This document shows, one piece after another, positions 33,220 to 41,731 of a stretch of 64,000 nucleotides of DNA. The notes under the pieces are model-generated. The model saw only the letters and a list, made by a program, of their open reading frames with translations, searched no databases and was not told where the DNA came from. Source of the stretch: Dyella marensis (lineage in GTDB: Bacteria > Pseudomonadota > Gammaproteobacteria > Xanthomonadales > Rhodanobacteraceae); the NCBI RefSeq assembly GCF_900112865.1, contig NZ_FONH01000021.1, positions 1 to 64,000 on the forward strand. Direction: 5' to 3'. Within the stretch, counting starts at the first letter, position 1; every line of letters starts with the position of its first letter. Position numbers and translations under genes: made by a program.

Positions 33220-33870
33220 TCAGGCCGCGATCGGCAGCGTCTCGACCACGTCCACGCCCATCTGGTCGAACTTGGTGCGCGAGGCCAGGTCGCTCTCCGG
33301 CGTGACCGGGCGCGTCAGGTCCCACAGCACGCGCGACTTGAAGCCCAGCGCGGCCGCGTCCTGCGCCGTCCACAGCACGCAGACGTCGCGTGCCAGGCCG
33401 CAGACGTAGACCTCGTCCACGCCGCGCGAGCGCAGCCAGTCGGCCAGTTCGGTGCTGGGGCGCGTGCCGTTGGGGCCGAAGTTCTCGCGGAAACCGCTGT
33501 AGGAATCGACCCGGGGGTCGCAGCCCTTGCGCACGACCTTGTCCAGCCTGGCCCAGTCGATGGCCGGGTGCAGCGCGGCGCCGGGCGTGTCCTGCACGCA
33601 GTGCTCGGGCCACAGGGTCTGCGCATGGCCGTACAACGGGATGCGCTGGAACGGCGCGCGGCCTGGATGGCTGCTGGCGAAGGAGACATGCCCGCGCGGA
33701 TGCCAGTCCTGCGTGGCGACCACGTGGCGGAACGCGCGGCTGTCCAGCAGGCGGCGGATGCCCGGCACGATGGCGTCGCCTTCGTGGCAGGCAAGGCTGC
33801 CGCCGGGCATGAAATCCGGCTGCACGTCCACGACGATGAGGGCGGCTCGTTGGCTGATGGGGTAGCGCAT
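33220..33870 (-). CDS. pncA: nicotinamidase
   Basis: 216 residues. The cysteine-hydrolase triad is visible: D in ALIVVDVQPDFMPGG, K in DKVVRKGCDP, and C in VYVCGLARDVCVLWTAQ; metal-site histidines lie in DWHPRGHVSF. It turns nicotinamide into nicotinate for NAD salvage. ATG 33870 is chosen because it matches the family N-terminus; the frame is open far upstream in antisense. It is a single gene, convergent with the CPXCG protein. Confidence 0.94.
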   Translation of the reverse strand: MRYPISQRAALIVVDVQPDFMPGGSLACHEGDAIVPGIRRLLDSRAFRHVVATQDWHPRGHVSFASSHPGRAPFQRIPLYGHAQTLWPEHCVQDTPGAALHPAIDWARLDKVVRKGCDPRVDSYSGFRENFGPNGTRPSTELADWLRSRGVDEVYVCGLARDVCVLWTAQDAAALGFKSRVLWDLTRPVTPESDLASRTKFDQMGVDVVETLPIAA

Positions 33871-34053
33871 GGGGGTGTCGCGGCAGGGTGTCTCGGTGAC
33901 TGAGTCTAGCCTCACCGCCGCGGCCTGAGGTGTGACGCGGTGGGCGTCGGGCCGATGGCTCGATGGCGCCGATCGGCACTGCGTCACATCCGGAGGAAAT
34001 GACCGCGTTGCAGGCATAATGCGCGAACGAGTACGCGGAACAGCGGGATACAG

Positions 34054-34437
34054 ATGCACTACGACCAATCGTGGATGGGCTACGGGATTGTCGGTGGCCT
34101 GGAGGCCGGCGCCATCTCGGCCGTGGCCGGATTCCTGCTGTACGCGCTGTTCAACTGGATCGGCAACCGCAACGACTGGGGCCATGGCCTGCGCACCGGC
34201 TGGTCCAGCCTGATGGCCTTGCTGCTGACCGCCAGCGGCGACCTGTGGGACATGGTGTATTTCAACTACGGGCGCGTGGAATCGATCCAGTTCCTCAAGG
34301 TGAAGCTGGCCGAGGTGCACGATTTCGACGGCCTGGGCACGCGCATCTTCTTCGAGTTCCTCGGCGTGGCGGCGGGCGTGTTCCTGTCGCGCCTGCTGCT
34401 GCGGCGCAAGCACGACGAGAAAGACACGCAAGGCTGA
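34054..34437 (+). CDS. small inner-membrane protein of unknown function
   Basis: 127 residues. Hydrophobic segments at GLEAGAISAVAGFLLYALFN, TGWSSLMALLLTASGDLWDM and FFEFLGVAAGVFLSRLLLRR suggest two or three membrane helices, with a charged C-terminal tail (RRKHDEKDTQG). The WIGNRNDWGHG loop and the YFNYGRVESI segment look conserved in type. I do not recognise a family. A plausible start is the ATG at 34054. It lies alone between leftward genes. Confidence 0.68.
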   Translation: MHYDQSWMGYGIVGGLEAGAISAVAGFLLYALFNWIGNRNDWGHGLRTGWSSLMALLLTASGDLWDMVYFNYGRVESIQFLKVKLAEVHDFDGLGTRIFFEFLGVAAGVFLSRLLLRRKHDEKDTQG

Positions 34438-34447
34438 GGCCGGCCCC

Positions 34448-35239
34448 TCAGCGCGGCGCCTGCGCCAGCCGGTGCGAGAACATCCAGGGCCATAGCTCGG
34501 GCGTGGCATAGGCCGGTACCCAGGAGCCGTGGTTTACGCCGGGAAATTCGCTGTACCTGACTTCGCGACCGCGTGCCTGCAGCGCTGCGTGCATGGCGCG
34601 CGATTCGGCGGTGGGTACCACCTCGTCGGCGCCGCCGTGGAAGATCCACACCGGCAGCCTGATGCGATCGGCGACCCAGCCGTAGGGATCGACCCGCGCC
34701 GGCACGCCTTCGACCGCCAGGTCCGGCGCCGGCGGCGGATCGTCGGGCAGCGGGCGCACGCCGCCGCAGACGATGGCTGCCGCGGCGAACAGGCCGGGAT
34801 GGTCGACCGCCATCTGCCACGCGCCATAGCCGCCCATCGACAAGCCGGTGAGATAGATGCGCTGGGTGTCCCCGTGGAATTCGTCGATGCTCGCCTGCAA
34901 TGCGCGCAGCGCCGCGCGTTCGGCGCGTCCGCTCCAGTACTCGCCCTCGTGCGCCTGCGGCATCACCACCACGGCGGGAAACTCCGCGCCGTGCGCCGCC
35001 AGCCACGGCGGCAGGCCCTGGCTCAGCTGCTTGCGGTTGTCGTCGCCGCGCTCGCCGCTGCCGTGCAGGAACAGCACTACCGGCCAGGCGTGTGCGGCGG
35101 TCCATCCGTCGGGGACGAACACCTGGTAACCGTATAGCCGTCCATCCACCACGAGGTGGCGTTGGGTGAAGCGTGGCGCGGCGTGCATGGGCAGGGCGGC
35201 GATCAGCAGGAGGCAGAGCAGGATGAGTTGTCGGGGCAT
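34448..35239 (-). CDS. secreted carboxylesterase/phospholipase-like alpha/beta hydrolase
   Basis: 263 residues. A signal peptide (ILLCLLLIAALPMHAAPRF) leads to a hydrolase domain: WPVVLFLHGSGERGDDNRKQ (oxyanion region of the poly-hydroxybutyrate depolymerase/LpqC-type family), nucleophile elbow LTGLSMGGYGAWQMA, Asp in IFHGGADEVVP, and His in PGVNHGSWVPAY. It probably cleaves esters in the periplasm or outside. ATG 35239 gives the signal peptide. It is the last leftward gene before the repeat array at 35281-35787. Confidence 0.87.
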   Translation of the reverse strand: MPRQLILLCLLLIAALPMHAAPRFTQRHLVVDGRLYGYQVFVPDGWTAAHAWPVVLFLHGSGERGDDNRKQLSQGLPPWLAAHGAEFPAVVVMPQAHEGEYWSGRAERAALRALQASIDEFHGDTQRIYLTGLSMGGYGAWQMAVDHPGLFAAAAIVCGGVRPLPDDPPPAPDLAVEGVPARVDPYGWVADRIRLPVWIFHGGADEVVPTAESRAMHAALQARGREVRYSEFPGVNHGSWVPAYATPELWPWMFSHRLAQAPR

Positions 35240-35280
35240 GGGTGGACCATAACGTAAGCCCTGTCCGCGACGTTGCGAAA

Positions 35281-35404
35281 GCCCCTCTCCCGCTGGGAGA
35301 GGGGTTGGGGTGAGGGTACGTGCGGAGCGCAAGAGTGATGTGCATTGCTCCGCCCGCACCCTCATCCGGCTGCCGCCACCTTCTCCCGGAGGGAGAAGGG
35401 TTCC
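35281..35404. repeat. composite palindromic repeat family 2, array copy 1
   Basis: It has the same three-hairpin layout as 1-125 in opposite orientation: CCCCTCTCCC/GGGAGAGGGG, then GGGTACGTGCGGAGCG facing CGCTCCGCCCGCACCC-like sequence, then CCTTCTCCC/GGGAGAAGG. A 45-base flank (35406-35450) starting ATCTTGGAGGCTGAGGAATA links it to copy 2 and recurs after copy 2. Confidence 0.8.
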
Positions 35405-35450
35405 ATCTTGGAGGCTGAGGAATAACCGTCTGTGCGCAGCGCAACGTAAA

Positions 35451-35615
35451 GCCCCTCTCTCTCTGGGAGAGGGGTGGGGGTGAGGGTACGGGCGGAGCGG
35501 AACAGTGATGCGCACCGCTCCGCCCGTACCCTCATCCGGCCGCCGCCACCTTCCTCGCTCCTCAAAGCCGGGCACATCCCTGTGCCCTCCCCGCGTGCTC
35601 CCGGAGGGAGAAGGG
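35451..35615. repeat. composite repeat family 2, array copy 2 with internal insertion
   Basis: The third hairpin is split by about 45 extra bases (from CGCTCCTCAAAGCCGGGCAC to CCCTCCCCGCGTG). The following 45-base flank at 35619-35663 repeats the flank of copy 1 with one or two changes, showing that the repeat plus flank was duplicated together. Confidence 0.75.
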
Positions 35616-35665
35616 TTCCATCTTGGAGGTTGAGGAATAACCGTCTGTGCGCAGCGCAACGTAGA

Positions 35666-35787
35666 GCCCCTCTCCCTCCGGCGACCCGAAGGTAGTCCCC
35701 GTGGGAGAGAGGGGTGGGGGTGAGGGTACGGGCGGAGCGCAAGGGTGATGTGCACCACTCCACCCATACCCTCATCCGGCAGCCGCC
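35666..35787. repeat. composite repeat family 2, array copy 3, running into the LysR stop
   Basis: The first hairpin carries an insertion (CCGGCGACCCGAAGGTAGTC) related to that in the 11815 copy. The GGATGAGGG segment at the right end supplies the TGA stop (35774-35772) of the leftward LysR gene, so the final residues IRAAAG border or overlap the repeat. Confidence 0.75.
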
Positions 35788-36701
35788 CGGATCAACTCCA
35801 GCACCCCCGCCTCCTGCGCCTGCATGCTGGCCTGCAGGTGATCGACGAACAGCCGGATGCGCGCGGGCAGATAGTCGCGGCTGGGATAGATCGCATAGAT
35901 GTGCGCTTCCTGGATGGCGCAATCGGTCAGCACCGGCAGCAGCCGTCCGGCGCGCACGTCGGCGGCGATATCCCAGATCGACTTGAAGGCGAGCCCGTGG
36001 CCGGCGATGGCCAGCTCGCGCATCAGGTCGCCGCTGTCGGTGGTGAGCGAGGCGTCCAGGCGCAGCGGGCGCGGGCCTTCGGGCGTCTGCAGCATCCACG
36101 GCAGGATGCCGCGGCCGGGGCGGTGCAGCATCAGGCAGGCGTGGTTGGCGAGGTCGGCGGTGTCCGTGGGCCGGCCGTGCTGTTCCAGATAGGAAGGCGC
36201 CGCGCATATCACGCGATAGTTGAGCGCGACACGGCGCGAGACCAGCCGCGAATCGGCCATGGCGCCGCTGCGCACGGCCACGTCCACGCCGTGTTCGAAC
36301 AGGTCCAGCATGCCGTCGGAGGCGCTGATGCGCATCTGCAGCGCCGGATGCTGCGCGGCGAACTGCGCCGCCAGCGGGCCGACGTACTGGCGGCCCAGGT
36401 CCAGCGCGGTGGAGACATGCAGGGCGCCGCGCACTTCCTGCTGGCCCAGCCGCACGGCGGCGTTGGCGTCGTCCAGGTCGGCCAGGATGCCCACGCAGCG
36501 CTCGTAGTAGCAGTTGCCCTCGCCGGTGAGGGCGAGCCGGCGCGAGCTGCGCTGGAGCAGCCGCACGCCCAGTGCCTGCTCCAGCCGGGACAGGCGCTTG
36601 CTGGCCACGGCGGGCGACAGGCTCAGCTCGCGGCCGGCGGCGGACAGGCTGCCGGAGCTGACCGCGCGCACGAACAGCCGCATGTCCTCGAGTTCGACCA
36701 T
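35772..36701 (-). CDS. LysR-family transcriptional regulator
   Basis: 309 residues. The winged HTH (MRLFVRAVSSGSLSAAGREL, then SLSPAVASKRLSRLEQALGV, RLLQRSSRRLALTGEG) is followed by a substrate-binding domain typical of the AaeR/DmlR-like branch (GALHVSTALDLGRQYVGPLA, PLRLDASLTTDSGDLM, AIAGHGLAFKSIWDIAADVR). ATG 36701 is the family start. It is divergent from the MFS/SDR/alcohol dehydrogenase genes across 96 bases and probably regulates them. A TTGCGCAATCATC stretch in the gap may hold its binding site. The stop comes from repeat DNA. Confidence 0.92.
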   Translation of the reverse strand: MVELEDMRLFVRAVSSGSLSAAGRELSLSPAVASKRLSRLEQALGVRLLQRSSRRLALTGEGNCYYERCVGILADLDDANAAVRLGQQEVRGALHVSTALDLGRQYVGPLAAQFAAQHPALQMRISASDGMLDLFEHGVDVAVRSGAMADSRLVSRRVALNYRVICAAPSYLEQHGRPTDTADLANHACLMLHRPGRGILPWMLQTPEGPRPLRLDASLTTDSGDLMRELAIAGHGLAFKSIWDIAADVRAGRLLPVLTDCAIQEAHIYAIYPSRDYLPARIRLFVDHLQASMQAQEAGVLELIRAAAG

Positions 36702-36797
36702 CTTCAATATTCCGGAAAAGATGATTGCGCAGTTTCGGCAATTCCCGTCCGTTCCGGCAAGTAGCACAGTGCCGCCTCCCTTTCCCGAGGCCTGTGC

Positions 36798-37991
36798 ATG
36801 ACTTCCCCCGACCACTCCCGCGCCGCGCTGCTGGCCCTCGCGGTGGCCGCCTTCGCCATCGGCACCACCGAGTTCGTGATCATGGGCCTGCTGCCGGAGG
36901 TGGCGGCGGACCTCAAGGTGAGCATTCCCTCGGCCGGCCTGCTGGTCTCCGGCTACGCGCTGGGCGTGGCCGCCGGCGCGCCGCTGCTGGCGGCGCTGAC
37001 TGCCCGGATGGAGCGCCGCAACGCCCTGCTGGCGCTGCTGGGCCTGTTCATCGCCGGCAATGCGCTGTGCGCGGTCGCGCCGAACTACGCGGTGCTGATG
37101 CTGGCGCGTGTGGTGGCGGCGTTCTGCCATGGCTCGTTCTTCGGCATCGGCGCGGTGGTGGCCGCGCATGTGGTGCCGCGCGGGCAGGGCGCCCGCGCCA
37201 TCGCGCTGATGTTCGCCGGCCTGACCCTGGCCAATGTGCTGGGCGTGCCGTTCGGCACCTTCCTGGGCCAGTGGGCGGGCTGGCGTTCCACTTTCGGCGC
37301 GGTGACCGTGCTGGGCGCGGTCGCCGCGCTCGGCGTATGGCGCCTGGTGCCGCCGCTGCCGGAGCTGCACGCGCCGGACATGCGCCGCGAGATGGCCGTG
37401 CTGCGCCAGCCGCAGGTGCTGCTGGCGCTGGCGATGACCGTGCTCGGCTTCGGCGGCGTGTTCACCGTGTTCACCTATATCGCGCCGATCCTGCAGACGC
37501 AGTCGCATGTCAGCGTCGGCGCCACCGGCTGGGTGCTGGTGCTGTTCGGCGCCGGCACCACGCTGGGCAACCTGCTTGGCGGGCGCCTGGCCGACTGGCG
37601 GCTGATGCCGTCGCTGGTGGCGATCCTTGTCGCGCTGACGCTGATCCTGGTCGGCTTCACCTGGACCATGCATGGCACCGTCGCCGCCATCGCCACCGTA
37701 TTCGTATGGGGCGTGGCCGCGTTCGCCACCGTGCCGCCGCTGCAGATGCGCGTGGTGCAGCAGGCGGTGGAGGGGCCGCACCTGGCGTCGACCTTGAACA
37801 TCGCCGCATTCAATCTGGGCAATGCGATCGGCGCGTTTATCGGCGGCGCGGTGATCGATCGCGGGCCGGGCCTGCCGGCGCTGGGTCTGGCCGGTGCGGC
37901 GGTGACCGCGCTGGGCCTGCTGGTCACGGTGTGGAGCATGGCGCTGGAACGACGCCGCGCCACGTCGGCCGTCTGCACGGCCAATGCCTGA
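36798..37991 (+). CDS. MFS transporter (DHA1-type drug/arabinose efflux family)
   Basis: 397 residues with 12 predicted helices. It opens ALAVAAFAIGTTEFVIMGLL, the AraJ/YdhP-type signature, then VSIPSAGLLVSGYALGVAAG. The motif A-like loop ARMERRNALLALLG after helix 2 and LARVVAAFCHGSFFGIGAVV on helix 4 are typical. These carriers export sugars, drugs or metabolites using the proton gradient; the substrate is unknown. It starts a rightward set with an SDR enzyme (22 bases after its stop) and a medium-chain dehydrogenase, divergent from LysR. Confidence 0.92.
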   Translation: MTSPDHSRAALLALAVAAFAIGTTEFVIMGLLPEVAADLKVSIPSAGLLVSGYALGVAAGAPLLAALTARMERRNALLALLGLFIAGNALCAVAPNYAVLMLARVVAAFCHGSFFGIGAVVAAHVVPRGQGARAIALMFAGLTLANVLGVPFGTFLGQWAGWRSTFGAVTVLGAVAALGVWRLVPPLPELHAPDMRREMAVLRQPQVLLALAMTVLGFGGVFTVFTYIAPILQTQSHVSVGATGWVLVLFGAGTTLGNLLGGRLADWRLMPSLVAILVALTLILVGFTWTMHGTVAAIATVFVWGVAAFATVPPLQMRVVQQAVEGPHLASTLNIAAFNLGNAIGAFIGGAVIDRGPGLPALGLAGAAVTALGLLVTVWSMALERRRATSAVCTANA

Positions 37992-38013
37992 TCTGTCTTT
38001 CGAAGGAACTCCC

Positions 38014-39072
38014 ATGCACACGAAGCTCAAGACCGCGCTGGTGGTCGGCGCGCAGGGCGTGATCGGCCGCAACCTGATCGATCACCTGCGCACGCTGGAC
38101 GATTGGGGGGTGATCGGACTTTCGCGCCGCGGCGGCGTGGACGACGAACGCGTGCGCCACATCGCCGTCGACCTGCTCGACGCCGAAGACGCGCGCGCCA
38201 AGCTTGCGCCGCTCGGCGATGTCACCCACGTGTTCTACGCCGCCTACCAGGACCGCCCGAGCTGGGCCGAACTGGTGCCGCCGAACCTGGCGATGCTGCG
38301 CCACGTGCTCGATGCGCTCGAACCGGTCGCGCAGGACTTGCAGCACGTGAGCCTGATGCAGGGCTACAAGGTCTACGGCGGCCATCTCGGCCCGTTCAAG
38401 ACGCCGGCGCGCGAGACCGACGCGCATTTCATGCCGCCGGAATTCATGCACGACCAGCAGCGCCTGCTCGAAGCTCGCCAGCACGGCAAGGCATGGAGCT
38501 GGACGGCGATCCGCCCCTCGGTGGTCGGCGGCTTCGCGCTGGGCAATCCGATGAACCTGGCGCTGGCGATCGCGGTGTATGCGTCGATGTCGAAGGAGCT
38601 TGGCGTGCCGCTGCGCTTCCCCGGCAAGCCCGGCGCCTGTGACCGCCTGCTGGAAATGACCGACGCGGGCCTGCTCGCCCGCGCCACCGTGTGGGCCGCC
38701 ACCGACGCGCGCTGCGCCAACCAGGCGTTCAACATCAACAATGGCGACCTGTTCCGCTGGAGCGAGATGTGGCCGTTCATCGCCGGCTATTTCGAACTGG
38801 AAACCGCGCCGCCGCTGCCGCTGTCGCTGGACAGCGTGATGGCCGACAAGGAGCCGCTGTGGCGCGCCATGCAGGCGCGGCATGCACTGGAGCCGCACCC
38901 GTATGCGGACGTATCGTCCTGGCGCTTCGCCGACTTCGTGTTCTCCTGGGACTACGACATGTTCGGCGACGGTTCCAAGGCGCGGCGTTTCGGCTTCCAC
39001 GAGTACGTGGACACGCGCGAGATGTTCACGTCACTGTTTGACGATTTCCGCCGGCGCAGGATCATCCCCTGA
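38014..39072 (+). CDS. PRISE-type SDR oxidoreductase (5-beta-reductase/iridoid-synthase-like)
   Basis: 352 residues. The Rossmann motif is ALVVGAQGVIGRNLIDHL, followed by LSRRGG for NADP. HVSLMQGYKVYGGHLGPFKT is the hallmark of progesterone 5-beta-reductase/iridoid-synthase-like enzymes, which reduce activated C=C bonds in enones with a Tyr-Lys pair (YK here at KVYGG context). The C-terminal part (FNINNGDLFRWSEMWPFIAG) is also typical. ATG 38014 has a strong GAAGGAACTCCC; an ATG at 37984 overlaps the MFS stop but lacks a site. Substrate unknown. Confidence 0.87.
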   Translation: MHTKLKTALVVGAQGVIGRNLIDHLRTLDDWGVIGLSRRGGVDDERVRHIAVDLLDAEDARAKLAPLGDVTHVFYAAYQDRPSWAELVPPNLAMLRHVLDALEPVAQDLQHVSLMQGYKVYGGHLGPFKTPARETDAHFMPPEFMHDQQRLLEARQHGKAWSWTAIRPSVVGGFALGNPMNLALAIAVYASMSKELGVPLRFPGKPGACDRLLEMTDAGLLARATVWAATDARCANQAFNINNGDLFRWSEMWPFIAGYFELETAPPLPLSLDSVMADKEPLWRAMQARHALEPHPYADVSSWRFADFVFSWDYDMFGDGSKARRFGFHEYVDTREMFTSLFDDFRRRRIIP

Positions 39073-39119
39073 GTCGGCCCTGCTCTTTCCGCCCTGTCTT
39101 TCCGTTATCTGGAGTCGCC

Positions 39120-40133
39120 ATGAAAGCTGTCGCCTATCGCCGCTCGCTGCCCATCACCGATGGCGAAAGCCTGCTCGACGTGAGCCTGCCGGAACCCGTG
39201 CCCGGCGGCCGCGACCTGCTGGTGCGCGTGGAAGCGGTGTCGGTCAATCCGGTCGATACCAAGATCCGCCGCCGCGTCGATCCGCAGGGCGCGGACAAGG
39301 TGCTGGGTTGGGATGCGGCCGGCACGGTAGTGGCGGTGGGCGGCGAAGTCACGCTGTTCAAGCCCGGCGATCACGTCTACTACGCCGGCGCGCTGGACCG
39401 TCCCGGCAGCAATGCCGAACTGCAGCTGGTCGACGAGCGCATCGCCGGCCGCAAGCCGGCCACGCTGGACATGTTCCAGGCCGCGGCGATGCCGCTCACC
39501 ACCATCACCGCGTGGGAGCTGCTGTTCGATCGCTTCGCCATCCCGCGCGGCAATGCGGCGCGCACCGGCGCGGTGCTGATCGTCGGTGCGGCCGGCGGCG
39601 TCGGCTCGATGGCGGTGCAGCTGGCGCGGCGGCTGACCAATCTCCAGGTGATCGGCACGGCGTCGCGGCCGCAGACGCAGGCGTGGGTGCGCGAGCTGGG
39701 TGCGCATCATGTGGTCGACCATCGCGGCGACCTGAAGGCACAGGTGCTGGCGGTGGCGCCGCAGGGCGTGGACTATGTGCTCAGCCTTACGCATACCGAA
39801 CAGCACTATCCGGTGCTGGTCGAGCTGCTCAAGCCGCAGGGCAAGTTCGGCCTGATCGACGATCCGGACGGCGCGCTCGACATCGGCCTGCTCAAGCGCC
39901 GCAGCTTGTCGCTGCATTGGGAGTTCATGTTCACCCGGCCGCTGTTCCAGACCGAGGACATGAAGGCGCAGCACCAGTTGCTCAACGAAGTGGCGGACCT
40001 GGTCGATGCGGGGGTGTTGCGCACGACCTTGCGCGAGCACTTCGGGTCGATCGATGCGGCGAACTTGCGCCGGGCGCATGAGCATGTGGAGAGCGGCGGC
40101 GCGATCGGCAAGGTGGTGCTGGGCGGGTGGTGA
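39120..40133 (+). CDS. zinc-type alcohol dehydrogenase-like / quinone oxidoreductase family protein
   Basis: 337 residues of the medium-chain dehydrogenase superfamily. It opens MKAVAYRRSLPITDGESLLD, has VSVNPVDTKIRR, VLGWDAAGTVVAVGGEVTLF, and the nucleotide-binding motif LIVGAAGGVGSMAVQLARRL. No structural zinc cysteines are visible, so it is the zinc-free ZADH/quinone-reductase type. It reduces quinones or enones with NADPH in known relatives. Last gene of the MFS-SDR-MDR set (48 bases after the SDR gene). GGAGTCGCC precedes its ATG. It ends directly before a family 3 inverted repeat. Confidence 0.91.
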   Translation: MKAVAYRRSLPITDGESLLDVSLPEPVPGGRDLLVRVEAVSVNPVDTKIRRRVDPQGADKVLGWDAAGTVVAVGGEVTLFKPGDHVYYAGALDRPGSNAELQLVDERIAGRKPATLDMFQAAAMPLTTITAWELLFDRFAIPRGNAARTGAVLIVGAAGGVGSMAVQLARRLTNLQVIGTASRPQTQAWVRELGAHHVVDHRGDLKAQVLAVAPQGVDYVLSLTHTEQHYPVLVELLKPQGKFGLIDDPDGALDIGLLKRRSLSLHWEFMFTRPLFQTEDMKAQHQLLNEVADLVDAGVLRTTLREHFGSIDAANLRRAHEHVESGGAIGKVVLGGW

Positions 40134-40134
40134 T

Positions 40135-40285
40135 CGTCATCCCGGCGCAGGCCGGGATCCAGTGGCGATACCGTGTGATTGTTGCGTGTCGCTTCATCGG
40201 CGCTCTTTAGCGAGGGAAACCAGGGCGATATAGCGCGACAGTCAAACGACGTCGCCACTGGATTCCGGCCTGCGCCGGAATGACG
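40135..40285. repeat. inverted repeat pair (family 3)
   Basis: Arms at 40135-40168 and 40252-40285, about 34 bases with a few mismatches, of the form CGTCATCCCGGCGCAGGCCG then GGATCCAGTGGCGA. They are homologous to the perfect pair at 11941-12072. The 83-base interior has no gene. It lies between convergent genes, so it may act as a 3'-end structure. Confidence 0.8.
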
Positions 40286-40323
40286 GCCATTCTGGCCGCC
40301 GTTCCGCTTACGCTGCGTTCCCG

Positions 40324-41691
40324 TCAGCCCGCCAGCAACCGATCCGCCATCTGCCGCGCCTGCTGCCGGATCTCCGGCATCGCGGTCGATTCCCAGAACG
40401 TGCCGCGCAGCAGGCTGCCCATCGCGTAGAGGTGCGGCCAGGTGCTGCCGTCGTGCTGCAGGCGGCCTTCCGGCGTGGCGTTGCAGCCCAGGCCCAGCGG
40501 GTCGGGTGTGATGTGGCCGTTGGTGGCGAGCTGGCGCACCAGGCTGTGGCCGGTGCGGCGCACGTCGGTGTTGAGGCCGATGGTCTGGATCACCAGGTCG
40601 GTGTCCAGCGCCTGCGGCGTGCTGCTGCCGGTCGGCGTGATGCTCAGGTGCAGGTGATCGCCTTCCACGTCGGCCGCATGCAGGCGCGCGCGTTCGCGAT
40701 GGAAGCGGCCGGCGCGTTCCAGCTCCTGCATCTGCTTCATCACCTGCGGCGCCATGCGATGGCGCGCGCGTTCCCATGCCCAGCGCGCGTGGCGCAGGAA
40801 GCGGGAGCGTTCCTCGCGCGGCAGCGCCTGCCACAGTGCGGGTGTGTGCGGCCGCATGCTGTCGATCACCACGCGCCAGTCCTCGCTGTGCGCGATGGCG
40901 TCGCGCAGCAGGCGCAGCCAGCTGCGCAGGTCGGGCGCGGCCTGCATGGCTTCGATCAGGTCGGCGCTGTCGTCGCTCGGCGCGGTGGCCGAGGCCAGGT
41001 GCGCTTCCGGCAGCAGGCCGTGGCGCGAGATCGCGGTGAAGCTGGCATTGGGCCACAGCGAGGCCAGCTCCAGCACCACGTCGACCGCGGTCAGGCCCAG
41101 GCCGACCAGCACGACCTTGCGCGGCGTCGGATCGGGTTTCGCCTTGGCCAGGAACGACCATGGATCGACCACGTAGCGCCCGCTGGCGATCGCCGACTCG
41201 CTCACGCCGCTCAGCGGCTGCGGCGGCAACGCGCCGAGTGCGAGCACGGCAGCGTCGACGCGCGTGGTTTCCTCGCCATGCAGGATGGTGACGCCGTCGT
41301 TCTCCGGCACCAGTCCGTCGACCTTGAACGGAACCACATGCACGTCGTGGCCGAGCGACCTGGCGCGTTCGAGTGCGCGTTCGACTTCCGCTTCGAGGTA
41401 ATCGCCGTAGAGGCGGCGCGGCAGGAAGTCGGTGCCGGCGATGCTGCGGTCGCCGCGCTGCGCGAAATCGAGGAAGCCGCGCGGCTGGCTGGCGAACATG
41501 CTCATCGACGCCGCGCGCACGTTCAGCAGGTGCCGTTCCGAGCGCGTGCCATAGGCCACGCCGCGGCCGGGCGCACCGCCGCCGGTGAACCAGTCCAGAT
41601 GCAACGGCTGCGCCGGCTGGCGATCCAGCAGCTCGCTCAGCAGCGTCGCCGCCGCCGCGCCGCCGCCGATGATGGCGACCCGTCGATACAT
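40324..41691 (-). CDS. FAD/NAD(P)-binding oxidoreductase (NAD_binding_9-type)
   Basis: 455 residues. The N-terminal dinucleotide-binding motif VAIIGGGAAAATLLSELLDR and the family segment GVAYGTRSERHLLNVRAASM define the FAD-NAD(P)-binding group PF13454. A second nucleotide-binding strand VVLVGLGLTAVDVVLELASL and the later DLVIQTIGLNTDV follow. Members are related to hydroxyacylglutathione/hydroxylase-like flavoproteins; few are characterised. It is co-oriented with and 40 bases downstream of a cysteine-dioxygenase-family gene, suggesting a sulfur-related pathway (inference). Confidence 0.87.
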   Translation of the reverse strand: MYRRVAIIGGGAAAATLLSELLDRQPAQPLHLDWFTGGGAPGRGVAYGTRSERHLLNVRAASMSMFASQPRGFLDFAQRGDRSIAGTDFLPRRLYGDYLEAEVERALERARSLGHDVHVVPFKVDGLVPENDGVTILHGEETTRVDAAVLALGALPPQPLSGVSESAIASGRYVVDPWSFLAKAKPDPTPRKVVLVGLGLTAVDVVLELASLWPNASFTAISRHGLLPEAHLASATAPSDDSADLIEAMQAAPDLRSWLRLLRDAIAHSEDWRVVIDSMRPHTPALWQALPREERSRFLRHARWAWERARHRMAPQVMKQMQELERAGRFHRERARLHAADVEGDHLHLSITPTGSSTPQALDTDLVIQTIGLNTDVRRTGHSLVRQLATNGHITPDPLGLGCNATPEGRLQHDGSTWPHLYAMGSLLRGTFWESTAMPEIRQQARQMADRLLAG

Positions 41692-41731
41692 GCCACTCCT
41701 TTGTGAAATCCGGCCCGAAGAAGGGGAGCGC

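Noticed and set aside
36702-38072. N-terminal extension of the second LysR frame through the MFS gene
   Set aside because: The stretch is His/Gln/Arg-rich antisense of the MFS gene; the LysR HTH begins at ATG 36701.
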